Assembly: GCA_021442155.1 (NCBI GenBank)
Contig: CM038228.1
Location: 14,611,179 to 14,675,178, forward strand
Length of the DNA stretch: 64,000 nucleotides
From: Cymbidium sinense
Lineage: Eukaryota > Streptophyta > Magnoliopsida > Asparagales > Orchidaceae
Direction: 5' to 3'
Below, piece by piece: positions 35,561-48,179 of the stretch. Every line of letters starts with the position of its first letter. The first letter of the stretch is position 1. The translations under genes and the position numbers were made by a program. Under the pieces are notes generated by a model that did no database searches, was not told the DNA's origin, and was given only the letters and a program-made list of their open reading frames with translations.

Positions 35561-37134
35561 TGATGGTAAGAAAAATTTTATATAGAGTCATCTTTCAAAA
35601 TCTATTGGTAGAAAAGAAAGGCAAGACTATAAAATTCATCTTTTGGGATGCCACATCCAGAGAGATATACTTATTGAGTGAACGGTAATGATGGAAGAGT
35701 GTACTATCTTGAAAGATAGAAGTCACCACCCTACAATGGACCTAATCACCAAAATAAGGACTCCTAAGGACATTAAATCTTCAAAGTGTACCAGAGATTG
35801 TTCCCCTACTTTACATGAAAAAGAAAAGCAAGGTTTATTTTAAATTAGGTTCATTAAGTTCCCTACAGGGGCAAACCCCCATAGTTAATTACATCCTAAA
35901 GAATGGGGATTCCTTAAGAAAACTCTCGATTAAGGAAAATAATCATTGTCTCTAAAGATTTCAATATGAAAGGACTATCAATCAATTGTTTATTTTTGAA
36001 GATCAAATGGGATTTATCAATGAGAGATTTATTATCGAAGCCAAACGGGAATAAGTAGGAGATGCCCACGATGCTAAAAAACTTAGCGAGCATCTCAAAC
36101 TATCCTATGGTTGGGCTTTATATTTTTGAAATTGATTTAATTTGTTTGAGTTGGATTTATATTAGAATGTTAGGGCTTAGGATTCAATAATACAAGGTTA
36201 TGAAAATGCCTAAGAGGTGAGGAATTATGCTTATGGCCCACAAAAGGGAGAAGCAACCTTAGAACCTAAATCTAGGGAGCTTTGGTGAGGGCCAAAAGCA
36301 CAACCTAAATCTAAGGAGAAATGGGTAATTGGTTTGCCTCCATAAGAGAGGACAAACCACAGCTTTTGGACTTACAACCACTGGGGTGGCACCAACTAAC
36401 TCCTCCTATGATTTTAAATACAAGTCATATGCTTTAATGCAAGATAGCTAGACTATTATTTATAAAGAGACTAAGTCCTTAAACTCACTCCCTAAAGAGA
36501 CTAGATCATGTACATGCTTCAAATGACCTAAATCTAATGCAATTCAAATTTTATTTTATTTTATTTTATTTTGGACAATCATTTTGACTAATAGGATTCA
36601 TATGCCTAATGCATGAGAAATGAGATTATTGGCCAAAATCAGAAGGGAGGAGGTGTGTTTCCACCATGGCTCTAAAGGTCAAGCCAAGTTTCTCCGCAAA
36701 GGTGAAGCCCTCCAATCAAGAGTGAAATAAGATGCATTTGTGTATAATGTTATAAAAGAAATACTCATCCAACTAAGGGTTGCTAATTCTTTTATCTTGA
36801 TTTTAAACCTAAGCTTTAGTGAGGTTATGAGTTTTATTTTTATTTGAGTTGTTAAGTTGGTAAAAGATTTATTTTTCCTAAGAGCCTAATCCACATCTAG
36901 GCCATACATAAAGCAAGGAAGAAACTAGAAAAGTGCCACTTAATGCACAAGCTAAATAAATCATCAATCAATTTATAAAGCTAAACAATAAAAAAAGAAT
37001 AAAAGGTGGTCGCACCACACAAACCCAAAATAAATTGGGTAGCCGAAGCTCTACCCTTATACAACCTAATATAAATGAATTAAATTACAATTAAGCAAGG
37101 AATTCATTGTTATGGGGTCTTCAAGCTTTCTCTT

Positions 37135-37165
<31 letters not shown>

Positions 37166-40100
37166 TTTCTTTTCTTTCTTCCTTCTTGATGAATTTGGAT
37201 GCTCCAATGCTTCACATGTTGCATAAGGTAGAATCTTATGACCAATGCTCATCCTAATTCCCATAATAATCATTCCAAAATCCTAATTGCACAAATTTAC
37301 ATGAAAAGGAAAGAATGAAAATCTAATTAACACATGCAAAATAAAGGTTAGCTAAAATAATCCACACAAACCCCAAGCATGTATATTGGACTTATCACCC
37401 GACACATGGGTGACTAAGTTCACCTTGCCTATGGATTATGCTTAGGTATAAGCACTGCAAGCAAAAGCATTTTAAATTTTTATTTATGATAGCCCTAAGC
37501 ACAATCCTGAAAATAAATTTAGACTAAGATCGTCCTACCATTCATTCTACGAGCATACACCCTAACATCTAGTCTAAAATATATATCACAAAACAAAACA
37601 AAACATCAAACCATGCACTGACCTAACCTAAAGCTAAAAGTGGTGACTTAGGCTATTGTGTGTGCTTTGAAGCTTTGTGTGGTATGCTTAGCTATGGCTT
37701 TGGGTTAAAATTTTCTAAGTGTGAAAATATGTTCAACTTAGAGGAGGGTTTCATTTAAGTTGTTTATTTATTTTAAGTTGGTTTTATTTGATGTTTTGAT
37801 TTGGTTCAAGTGATTCTTAGAATTAATTACTAAGTTATGAAGACTGAGAAGAGAAGAGGACTTCTCTTTCCTTCCCTAATATAAGTAATTTCTAAATTGG
37901 ATTCACATTTTTAGTTTTATTTAGGTGAATATTTTGATTAAATGTTTTAATTAATCCTAATTTTAGATAAAATCTAAACAAACCTATTCAAAAAGAAAGG
38001 CATTTAAGATTAAATAAAATGAATCAAATTCACATAACATACATTACTTCATTTCTTTCCCAACATGTACAACATGCATATGAATGATTTCTAAGCATAT
38101 CTATACACACAAATGAGAATATTTAACATACACTTTATGATGCATGCTAAGTAATCCATTTAAGAAAATTTGAAGTTTAATATGCATGATTTTCTTAAGT
38201 AGAAAAGGGTTTCTTATCCAATTTTCACATACACATGAAAGTAAGAAAGTATAATTGATGCAAGTGCCATTGTTAACCGAGGTGTATAAAAGACCTACTT
38301 AGGGCTACTTAAAGCCTTGCAACCTCGGGGTTGTCCAGACTAATATACTACTTTCCTTAAATACAAGCATATGCATAAAACAAATAAAATGGAAAGAGAG
38401 AATGCAAAAGTTGTATTAATTGATTAATTTTGTTTATTCAATTTATGTGAGTAAGTATAGGTAATCCTTCTTAGGTGATAGCATAGGGATGAATAGGATA
38501 TGGAATTAGGTAAGTGTGTCTTTCTTTAAAATGAACCATACATCTTACCAAACTCCTATTCAAAATATGCTAACATAAAAGAGAGGAAAACCTATACTAT
38601 TAATACATCCTTATATCTAAAAGCTATAAGTAAGATATAATTTTAGATTTTAATTGATTTGTATGTTTTGAAAATAATTTAGATTTAGTAAGGATAATAG
38701 CCACTCATATTATTACTTTAGCCAACACATACAAATTTTACATAAAGTAAACAATTTCTTTTTTGAATTTGAATTTGAACAATATGAATGCATGAAACCA
38801 TAAGACATACAAATTTAACATGTTGGGGAAAGATTCAACGCAATGAAAGTATGTAAACAAATTCACTTTAATTAAATCCTAAAGAGTTTCTTATGGAATA
38901 AGAAAGTTTAAAATAAATTAAAGTGTATTCAATGAGATTTTTGTTTGAGTTTGAGTTTGATTTAATTTTGAAAATATGAGTTGAGTTTGATGTTCCTAAC
39001 CCATTCCCACATGTGTTTGATATTTTTTTTAATTTTTAGATGATTAGATTCTTTTTTATGTATTAATTAGGTTAAGGTATGAATTAAGTAACTTAATGAA
39101 ACCTTACCTACACCACCTCAACATAGTTAACCAAATAATTATGAGCCAATGAGATGACATAAAAAACTCACAAGGAAATTAAATTTTTAATGCACCTAAT
39201 AAGAAAAAGGCCTAATGCAATTTGGCTCATAATTAAAGGTTAATTAAGCTAAGAAGTTTAGCTTAAGTAATTTTAAAACACCCTTTAACACATGAATTAG
39301 GTTTTGATTTCCTTAATTGAACTTAGGCTATTAAACAGCTAAGCATCTACCCAAAGTAGATTAATTAAGTTCTGGAAGTTTTTAGAATTTTTAGAAATTA
39401 ATTAAGGGTATACTAAATAAATTAACCCTTAATTAAGAGAAAATTAAGGAAAGAAGAAGGGGGTTTAGGGAATAGCATAGGGAAACACCCCAAAATTATT
39501 CCATAAATCTCTTATCTACTGGATCTGTCCATAATCAACCCTAATAATGGATTAAAACCACTAATCACACCTTAATTATCCTTATTTAGGTTAAAAGAGT
39601 AATTAGGAAACCCATATGTAATTCTCCAAATTAAGCCTTCAACAAATCCCAAGAAAATTAAGGGAGGTAGAAGTCATCCCTTAAAACATACCCAAGAAGT
39701 TTGGGATTAATCAGAGACTTAATTAAAAGGTAATTAGTAAAATAAAGTTTATAATAAAACCCAAAATTAGAGAAAACAATAATTTAAAATCTATTGAAAT
39801 TAATTTTAAAATATTTTAGGTTGAATTATGTTTTCATAGAAATTTATTTCATATTTTTCTAAATTTTATTGAGGGTGATATAAATTTTAGAAGATCTAGA
39901 GATTATTAATTAAAAGATCCCTAACTAATCCCTCTCGCCATGCATGGATGATGGCGGCGATCGACGCTTTACATGCACCGCATAGTGAGAAACTAAGTGT
40001 TATGTGGGTGGCGGCACGACGTTTGATTCGTCCGATCAAAGATCAATCGAGATCTCCCGGTTTTAAAAGGATTAATGACTTTCTAAACATGGGAATAATC

Positions 40101-40743
40101 TCGGTCATCCATCCAAAATGCACGGATGGATTGCCAAGATCTTCCAAGTTCTTCTCCTTAGATAAACATAGATCATCCATGATCTAGGGAAAGATCCGAG
40201 CTCGATTGAACTTCGATTCAAACAAGATTTAACCCACACCATCTAAAGCCAATGAGCGGCGCATCCAATGGTAGGATTCACATGAATTGAAAATTTCTTT
40301 CTTAAAGGACCAACACCTCCTATGCTAGGTGGTCGAAAAATCTCATACCTCGCTAGAGGTGATCACTGGTGCTCGAGATCAATGAGGTAGCTTCATCTGG
40401 TGGAGACAAAGCCCTATTAAAATTCCTAGGCCTTAGGATTGAGTGGCTTGCTCTATGGACCAACACTAGTTGAAGATCCTTGTGGCTTTGATCCAGTTGC
40501 TCCTCTCATTTCTATGGGAGTGAGCTCGGATTAGTCCTTAGAAGAAGTGTGCATGTGGAATTGAGGTGGTTTTCAATGTGGAGAAAGTTCAAGATTGGAT
40601 TGAGCTCCCCTGTTTTAGCACTATGCAAAACAGTGAAGATGAAGTTTAATTTCACTCTAGGAAGCTTGAGGAGGCTGAGGAATTACTTCTCTGGCTTCCC
40701 TAGGTTCAATCGAATTGGTGAATTGTAGCTTGGAATTCAATTA

Positions 40744-40762
40744 GGGGGAGTATATCTCCCCC
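40744..40762. promoter_or_regulatory. Near-palindrome with TATA-like core in the Gypsy-1 5' LTR
   Basis: GGGGGAGTATATCTCCCCC: five-base G/C arms around AGTATATCT, 2.3 kb from the U3 end. See the Gypsy-2 (46297-46320) and Gypsy-3 (54868-54891) counterparts. Confidence 0.4.
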
Positions 40763-41219
40763 TTGAAGGATCGAATGGCCGCAAGTTATCTTGCAATTTT
40801 GATCCAATTGATCATATTAGAGAGGTTGTTTGATCTGTTTTAAGTTGGCACATGGTCAGTTTTAGGCAAGGAGTAGATTGCCAACCTCCTAGGTGCTTGA
40901 AATTAAGTGAAATAGGGATTTTGAATTAGCCATTTTGACCCATTGGGTCAGGTTTAGTCTTGGGGCCAATTTGGTTGACCCAAACCCATTGGGTTGGGTG
41001 CACCTCTCTTCATTTGGTCCCTTTGAGCTATTAGGAAAGCATCAAGTGGATATGAAGAGGGTATGACCAAATTACCCATGGATTAGGCCAAAATTTGTTC
41101 TATGGCCTAGAGTAGAATGATCATTTTATTGATTTTTTACTTTGGATATGTTGGGTATGTGGAGAAACTATGTTTGGCCAAGTTTCAAGAGATTTGGAAC
41201 TCATTTGATAAGGTTTGGC

Positions 41220-42130
41220 TCATGTTGACCCATTTAGATCAAAATGCATCAACTTGGGTCAAGTTGACCAATTGGTCAAATTGGGTCAAATCAAGGGTTG
41301 GGTCAAGTTCATATGACCATTTGAAATTTGTTGGTGGCTTTAGTTTGATTCAATTTGGTATAGTTTTGAATTTAGCTCATACGATTTCATTTAGGTCAAA
41401 TGGGTCAAGTTGACCTATTTGGCCCATTTGACCTATTTGAGGTAAGTCAAGGGTAGGTTTAGGTTATGTTAGTTATATGGAGTGGATTGGTATCTTTATT
41501 TCCAATCAATTTTGGTTAAGTTCAAATTTGGCTCAACATGACCCCTTTAGGTCAAGTTGGGTTTAAGGTCAATTGGGCTAGGTTAGGTCTAGTTGGCCAA
41601 TTGAGGCTATGATCAAGTTCAACAAGTGATTTGTAATGAACTTGACCCATTGGTTTGAGTCAATTTGGCTTAGATCATGTTTTGACACATTTTGACTTTT
41701 TAGGTCAAGTTTGGTCAACTTGGGTCAAGTTGCCAATTGGGCTAGGTTAGGCCCAAATGTTGGCTTGGTCAAGTTCAAACATAAGTCATGAATGAACTTA
41801 AATCAATGGTTTCAATCAATTTTGCCTATGGTGGATTTTGGCTATGTTAGGTTTCATTTTGGGTTAAGTGTTAACTTAGTCAACCCTTAGGTTTGACTTT
41901 TTTGACCCAATTCGGTTGATTGATCATCCCATGATGAGAGGCAAAGATGAGTTTGGTTCAAACCAATTTGGTTAGGATTAGAATTTGGCTCATAAGAGTA
42001 CTTTAGATCACTTTGGGTCAAGTGAGCCTAAGTGGTCAAATGGCTTGGTCAAAGCTTGATTTAAAGTTGATTGAACTTGTTTATGGACTTATGATTGTAA
42101 TATAAATTCATTTGCAAGTGGTTTAAAGTC
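41220..42130. promoter_or_regulatory. W-box-rich segment of the Gypsy-1 5' LTR
   Basis: By eye about 25 TTGAC[CT] words on the two strands in about 900 bp, where about one is expected by chance. WRKY factors bind TTGAC[CT]. Alternatively this is a degenerate short tandem repeat of a TTGGGTCAAG-like unit that happens to contain the motif. Confidence 0.45.
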
Positions 42131-43060
42131 AAATGGGTTTTTATTCATTTGTCAATTTCTTATTCAAAGGAAGAATATGAATGGATTTGGCTTTAATTTT
42201 TCAATTGGATTTTGATTTGGTGATTGAAGTTTGTGTTTATATATGGATTCATGATTGTAAGTTTGATTGAATCATGAAGGAAAATCAAGAGTTTGGCTTG
42301 ATTTAAAATTCATTTGGCTAAGTTCAAGATTTTGACTTGAAAGGCTTAGATTGGATTTTGAGTATATTTGAGTTTGATTTTTGGAATTGGTTTTGATTGT
42401 TCAAATTTATATTTCATTTATATATGTAAATACAAATGAGAATATGAATGGATCATGTTGAAGTGGCTTAATCATGATTTAAGCTAAGTCCATTAAGAAG
42501 GATTTAAAGGACTTAGGAGGAAAATTTTGGAGTTTGGAGTTTGAACTTTGGAATTGGTTTGATTGACTTATATTTATATATCATTTATATATGTGATTAT
42601 AAATGAGAATATAAATGAATTATGAGAAAATCTCAAGGATTTGATTTGGTTTGATCATGATTTGGGCTAAGCCCATAAGGGAAGACTTAAAGGACTTAGG
42701 AAATTTTAAGCTTAGGAATTTTGATGGATTTTGATCATGGGTTTGAATCATAGATTTCAATTATGGAATTCAATCATATGGAGTTGATTTGAGTTTGGAG
42801 AAAATCAAATGAGATTGATTTGAAGTTTAACTTGAAGGAAGAAAGGTGAGGAGTGGTTTAAGCTTAGGGTAGGCAAATTTTTTAACACCCTTAAGGCATG
42901 ACCTAATCCTATGGCCAACCCTTCTAAGTCTTTTAGGGCTAGGTTGAGTGTTCACCTAATCACTAGATGTGTCTTAAGACTAAGGAACTCTTAAAGTCTA
43001 AGAGGAATCCTATGTCTAAGATGGAGGTGTTGAGAGCTCATCCTAAAAATGAGGTCAACA

Positions 43061-43065
43061 ATCAT
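43061..43065. repeat. Target-site duplication of Gypsy-1, right copy (ATCAT)
   Basis: Matches 4763-4767. The uninterrupted homologous LTR in Gypsy-3 (about 59495-59510, inverted) has a single such site. Confidence 0.93.
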
Positions 43066-43720
43066 AAAACAAAACATATCACAATGACATACATCAGCCT
43101 AACTTAATACTAGGATCGGTGAATTTAGTATTATAATGTGTGTACTAAGCCTTAGTGTGATATGTCTTGGTTGAGCTTTGGAATTACAATTATCTAAAGT
43201 ATTAGGATTTTTTAAATTACCCATTAAGGATGGTTTCACTTTAAGTCTTTTAGTAGTTTGGTTGGATTTTAGCTTATATGTTTTCATTTTGTTCAATACC
43301 TACTTAACATCTAATTATTATAAAGAGAAGAAATAGGCTTAAATCTTTCATCCCTAACCTAAGTTGTTTTCTAAATATAGGTTATTATTGCTTTAATTTT
43401 CTTAATGAATCACTTATGAATTTTATTTAGCCTAAGTTTAGATTAGCCTTAAAGAATCTTATTCAAACATGAAAGACATCTTAGGATTAATGAAATTAAG
43501 TCACCATCACATGAGTAATACTCCACTACTTCTTTTCATTATCAATAATATTCACATTATTTGATTTTGAATTTCTTTAATATTTGATTTAATACATACA
43601 TATAAATGCAATATACCATTTTTTTTTGCACACTTAATGAATGTTGATACATGAATTTAACGAAAAAGGGAGATTTCATCTCATAGCTAAGCATATGCAA
43701 ATATGTATTAGAAATTTAAG

Positions 43721-44072
43721 CAAGCACATGTCATTGTTAAACTAGGAAAGTGAGATTCTCTAAGACCTACTTGAGGCTACTTAAAGCCTCATGTTCCTAG
43801 GATGTACAGACTATATACTTACTAATTTAAAAATACACATAAGCATAGAAACAAAATCATGCAAAGGTTTTGTATGAAAATCTTTTATTTATATGAAATT
43901 TTATGGCATAAATAAAGAGTTTTACTTTATATTCTAACATTTGCATACACATAAATGAAATTAAGCAAGTATGTGCCATTGTTAAATTAGAGAAATGAGA
44001 TTATCTAAGACCTCATTGGGGGTACTTAAAGTCTCTTGTTCCTGGGATGTCCAAGTTATATACTTGCTAATT
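43721..44072. repeat. Conserved LTR block in two tandem copies (Gypsy-2)
   Basis: Copies at about 43721-43822 and 43966-44072, offset about 245 bp, share CATTGTTAAA, CTAAGACCT, TACTTAAAG, GTTCCT and GGATGT followed by a TATATACTT word. Confidence 0.75.
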
Positions 44073-46296
44073 CAAATACAGATAAACATAAGCATCAAAT
44101 ATAGAAGTAAAATAATTCATTGTCATCTTTAAGTTACAACCAAATGGACATTTTATTGAATGTTTACAATGAACATTGATTAAAATTTCAAACTATTTGA
44201 TTCATAATTAACTTATAATTTTAAAATAATTTGAGATTTATTAGTGAAAATAACCACACCATATAATAACCTTTGTCCAACTCATGCAATTTGAATGCAA
44301 TCATATTCTTTTAATTTTCTTTTAAAACATGTATACATAAAATAAATGGCATACACATTTATGATAATTGAAAAGAAGTAATTAAATACCACCACACAAC
44401 ATACTTGATTTCATTAAATCCTAATGACAATCAAGTTAAATAAGCATTCCTTTTAACTAACCAAAGCTTCTTTACGATTTAATTTTAATATTCAAGTTAT
44501 TACTTAAAAAGGAGACATGATACTTAGGGTTCACTCCATCCCATACTGATTATTTGATATGTTTATGGGGCGAAATTAAACATGTTTTGTGAATTGATTA
44601 AGTTCAATATATTAATTACATCAATTTGATTACCCTTCCCAAGCTTCTTTAATTTAATTAACCACTTAATCATGAGCCTTCAATGATATGCTTTCAGAAA
44701 ATAAAATCAGTAATGCACATAAAGAGATCAAATGTAATTAGGCTCATACTCAAGGATTAATTCAATTAAGGAAGAAAAATATTTAAGCTAAATACTCTTG
44801 CAATTTCCACACACCAATCAGGAAATCTTAATTTCTTTAATTACTTTATGTTATTAAACACATAAAGGGTTTAATGGGTTGGCACTTAAATTATTTAAGT
44901 TGATTTTAATTGAATTTAATTATTAATTTCCTTAATTTATCCTTCATTACAAAACATGTTAATTGAATTCATTAAAGGAATACATTTCGAATCAATTCAG
45001 ATAGGGGGTCCTGATTAGTTCTCATGTATCTTTACTATTTTCATTGATTAATTTCCCCTAATTACTCAATTTTACTATTCATTAATTTTATTAATTATTA
45101 AATCACATAAAAAGGATAATTATGATTAAAAATTTGGGATTTCCCAAATTACATGACAAATAATTCCATGAAAAATAAGGGAGGCAGAGGACATCTCATA
45201 GAAATAACATGTCAAATTTAAAATTAATTAGCCAAGTAATTTCATCTTAATTAAGATAATTAGCAAAAGCTTCAAATCTTAATTAAGCATTATTCATTAA
45301 GCATTAATTGGGGATTTTATTTTTATTAAATTCTCCTCTGTCTAAGCTTTCGAAAATAGGTTGATTTATATTTTTAGATTTTTCTATAATTATTTATGAT
45401 TATTTTTTAAAATTCTGGCCACTTAAGCTGAATTTTTAGGCATAATTAATTATTTTAAACTATCGGTGCCATGTGGACATTCATGTGGTAGCACTTTCCA
45501 CATGGTACTGCGGTATTATCTATTTAAAATGTCTAATGCGGCTGCTGACTCGATGACCATGGACACTGTTTCGTCCCGACTGTCTGATCTAGATCAAATG
45601 ATCAAGATTAATCCCATGATTAATAAAGGATTAACTCAAGATTTCTAGTATTATTAATCACGATCGTCTATTTTAATCACACAACATGGATGGCTGGTGA
45701 TCCATCATTCCATGAGCACTGGAAGACATACATCGTCTATCTTCCACCACTTGATCCGAGCTCATCGAAGCTTGTTCGACGGTGAAATCAACTCCAAAAT
45801 GATCAGAGAAGAAATCTAAAGAGATCCTACGGTAGAAATTGCATGAAAACACAAATCATTTCAAAAAAGACCAACATCTAGGGGGCAAATCTACATTTGT
45901 TGGATTTTTACCTCACTAGAACTAAAATCTAGTTGTCTATCGCTAGAAGTAACTCCATCTTGAAGAGATGAAGCCCTATTGAGAAGATCTCGTGCTGCCT
46001 CCCCACCGATTAGTCTATGGACCATATGCAGCCACGGAAGTCACCATAGGTGGTTTAGGGATGCCTTTCGATGGTTGAATCGATCAGGAATAATTCTTTT
46101 TGGATCACCAAAGTGGACAAGGTGTGAGGAAAGTTAATTTGACTTTGGTGGAAATTTGGTGAGGTTGGATGTACGGGGCTCTCAGGCTTGAAGGCAGCTT
46201 GGTCTCACTGGTGATGGGGGTGCACAGGGAGCTCAAGGAATGCTCTCGGACTGCTCAGAATGCTCTGAGGAAGGTGTGTGTTGAGTTTGAATGGAT

Positions 46297-46320
46297 GGGG
46301 AGGAGTATACTCTCCTCCCC
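46297..46320. promoter_or_regulatory. Near-palindrome with TATA core in the Gypsy-2 LTR
   Basis: Arms GGGGAGGAG and CTCCTCCCC around a TATACT core. The arms are longer than in Gypsy-1 while the position in the LTR is the same. Confidence 0.45.
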
Positions 46321-48179
46321 ACTTGAACTAAGGGTTGACATTGGCCAGCCTTTGGCAATCGTCCGGCCGGAGTTGGTGGCCAGAGGAGATAGGGGACTGC
46401 TGAGGTAGATGTGTGTGAAAGGCTGAGGGAGTATAGCAGGCTGCCATAGAGTGGACACTCTTCTTTAGGTGGTCCAATGGTTGCTCATAGGTGAGCTCAC
46501 CCTTTCTTGGCCAAAGGCTAAACCCAATAACCTTGGGTTAGATTAGGTTAGTGGTCCCTTACCTAAGAAAGGCCAAAGGAGACCACAAAGGGGTGGGGAG
46601 TTGAAGAACTGATCTAAATATGGATTTTGTCTTATTTGGAGGGCTTGGTTCAATGAGTTTGACTCAACCTAGGTTCACCATGAGTTGGGCCTACTTGAGT
46701 AGTCCCATGGTGACCCAAGGATGAGTCTTGCAAATTTAATTGGATTTCGACTTAGTTTAGTTGGGTTTGGTTCAATTTGATTTATGTAGGCCAAATGGGC
46801 TCAATTGTGCTGAGTTGATCATTTGACCAAATTGGGTCAAAGTGGGGTTTGGTTAAGTTCAATTAGTCATTATAATAAGTTAGAACAATTAGTTTCATTC
46901 AATTTGGACTAGATTTGGATTTGATTCATATGGTTTAATTTGGGTAAAATGGATCATGTTGACCAATTTGACCAAATTGGCTTGAACATGGGTTAGGTAT
47001 ATGTTCAATTCATCATTTGTAATTGATTCAAAGAGTTGATTTGAATTGATTTGAATTATGGCATGATTTTGTTTAATTTCACCCTTTAGGTCAAATTAGG
47101 CTAAGTAGGTCAATTGAATTGGGTTTATTAAATTGGGTTCAATTGAAGGTTGGATCATGTCCAATATCTAACTGGTGATTAATTAGAAGTATTGATTTCA
47201 ACCAATTTGGTTTAGGATTTGATTTGACCCAATTTTGCCCTTTAGGTCAAATTAGGTCAACTTGGGTCAAGAGGCCAAATTGGCTTGGCTATGTTCAATT
47301 GGTGGTTGAGTCAGGTCCAATACTTAATTTGTGGTTGATGAGAATCATTGATTGCAATTAGTTTGGGTTAAAATATGGTTTGGCTTAATTTGGCCCTTTA
47401 GGTCAGTTTGGGTCAAGTTGGGTTAAGGGGCCAAATTGGCTTGGTTAGGTCTAATTGATTGTAATTGGGTGTTCAATAATGACCTACAATCAACAATGAA
47501 GAAATTGGGTAGCTTGATTTGATCCAATGAGGGTTTGATTGTAGTTTATTCTAATTGGATCTTTCAAGTTACTTTGCGTTAAGTGGTTTGGCAAGTCAAT
47601 TTGGACCACTTGGTGATATAGAATGTTAGAGTATATTCAATGATGAATTTGAAGTTGATTGGTGGCTTTGTCTACAATTGATTTTAGTTCAATTGGGTTT
47701 TGACTCATTTGAACCTTTTTGGTCAAATGGGCTAACTTAGGTCACTTAAGTTTAATTAGTTTAGTTGGCTTGATTGCAAGTGTTGGAATAGTTCAAAATG
47801 TTCCATTAGATGATTAGAACAATTAAGAGAATTGAGTTTAGTTTTCTTGAGTTAGTTTGAATGAAGTTATATTAACTGGAGTTTAAGAAGCTAAATTGGC
47901 TTGGAGTTTGGATTGGAAACCAAATCCAATCACAATCAATTAATTGGCTTGAGGTTGGGTTTCAATAACTTGATTCAAGTTTAAAATAACTGATGGGTAT
48001 GAGTGTTGGTTTAGGCCTTAAGGTAAGTGAAGCCCACTTGTCTTATGGTCAGCTAGGCCCCAATTTAGTGTTCCCTTAGTCACTTGAGGTGTCCTAGCAC
48101 TTATAAAACCTAAGTATTTAAAAGAATCCTAGTCCTAAGATTGTAATGAACAATCCTCACTCCAAAAGTGAAGTTAACA

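Larger units (their letters stand above)
4768..43060 (-). mobile_element. Gypsy-1: complete giant Tat/Ogre-like LTR retrotransposon
   Basis: Bounded by ATCAT duplications and by LTRs with TGATGG and TCAACA ends (the left copy ends TCAATA). The span is 38.3 kb. Removing the nested Copia element and its duplicated target leaves about 29.2 kb, made of two LTRs of about 7.5 kb and a 14.2-kb interior. On the minus strand the interior runs: primer site, leader with tandem repeats, unassigned frame, gag, protease, RT, RNase H, second RNase H, integrase, repeat-rich 3' region. Gag and pol hold frameshifts and stops throughout, for example an in-frame TGA in gag at 30568-30570. It is an inactive copy. 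The Tat/Ogre placement rests on domain order, gag motifs and size; a phylogeny would be needed to settle it. Confidence 0.93.
35561..43060 (-). mobile_element. Gypsy-1 5' LTR (uninterrupted, 7.5 kb)
   Basis: Exactly 7,500 bp, from TGATGGTAAGAAAAATTTTA to GAGGTCAACA followed by ATCAT. It contains the conserved block (38262-38350), a moderately GC-richer segment (about 39930-40560), the near-palindrome (40744-40762) and a W-box-rich segment (41220-42130). Since the element is on the minus strand, U3 lies at the high-coordinate end. Confidence 0.95.
43061..48179 (-). mobile_element. Gypsy-2 3' LTR, right fragment
   Basis: Continues the LTR interrupted at 4767 and ends GAAGTTAACA at 48179, next to AAAGGACCCCC (minus GGGGGTCCTTT, a possible remnant polypurine tract). 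It aligns as the reverse complement with 53364-59500. It contains two copies of the conserved block, the near-palindrome and a W-box-rich segment (about 46740-47420). Frames at 45466-45648 and 46169-46408 fall in the GC-richer segment and carry no domain. Confidence 0.85.

Noticed and set aside
39948..40187. 79-codon frame in the Gypsy-1 5' LTR
   Set aside because: The equivalent part of the other LTR (about 9280-9530) has stops and indels, so there is no conserved coding.
45466..46458. Frames in the GC-richer part of the Gypsy-2 LTR as possible host gene exons
   Set aside because: The segment aligns with LTR sequence in Gypsy-3 (54700-55700, inverted) and Gypsy-1, with no conserved frame.
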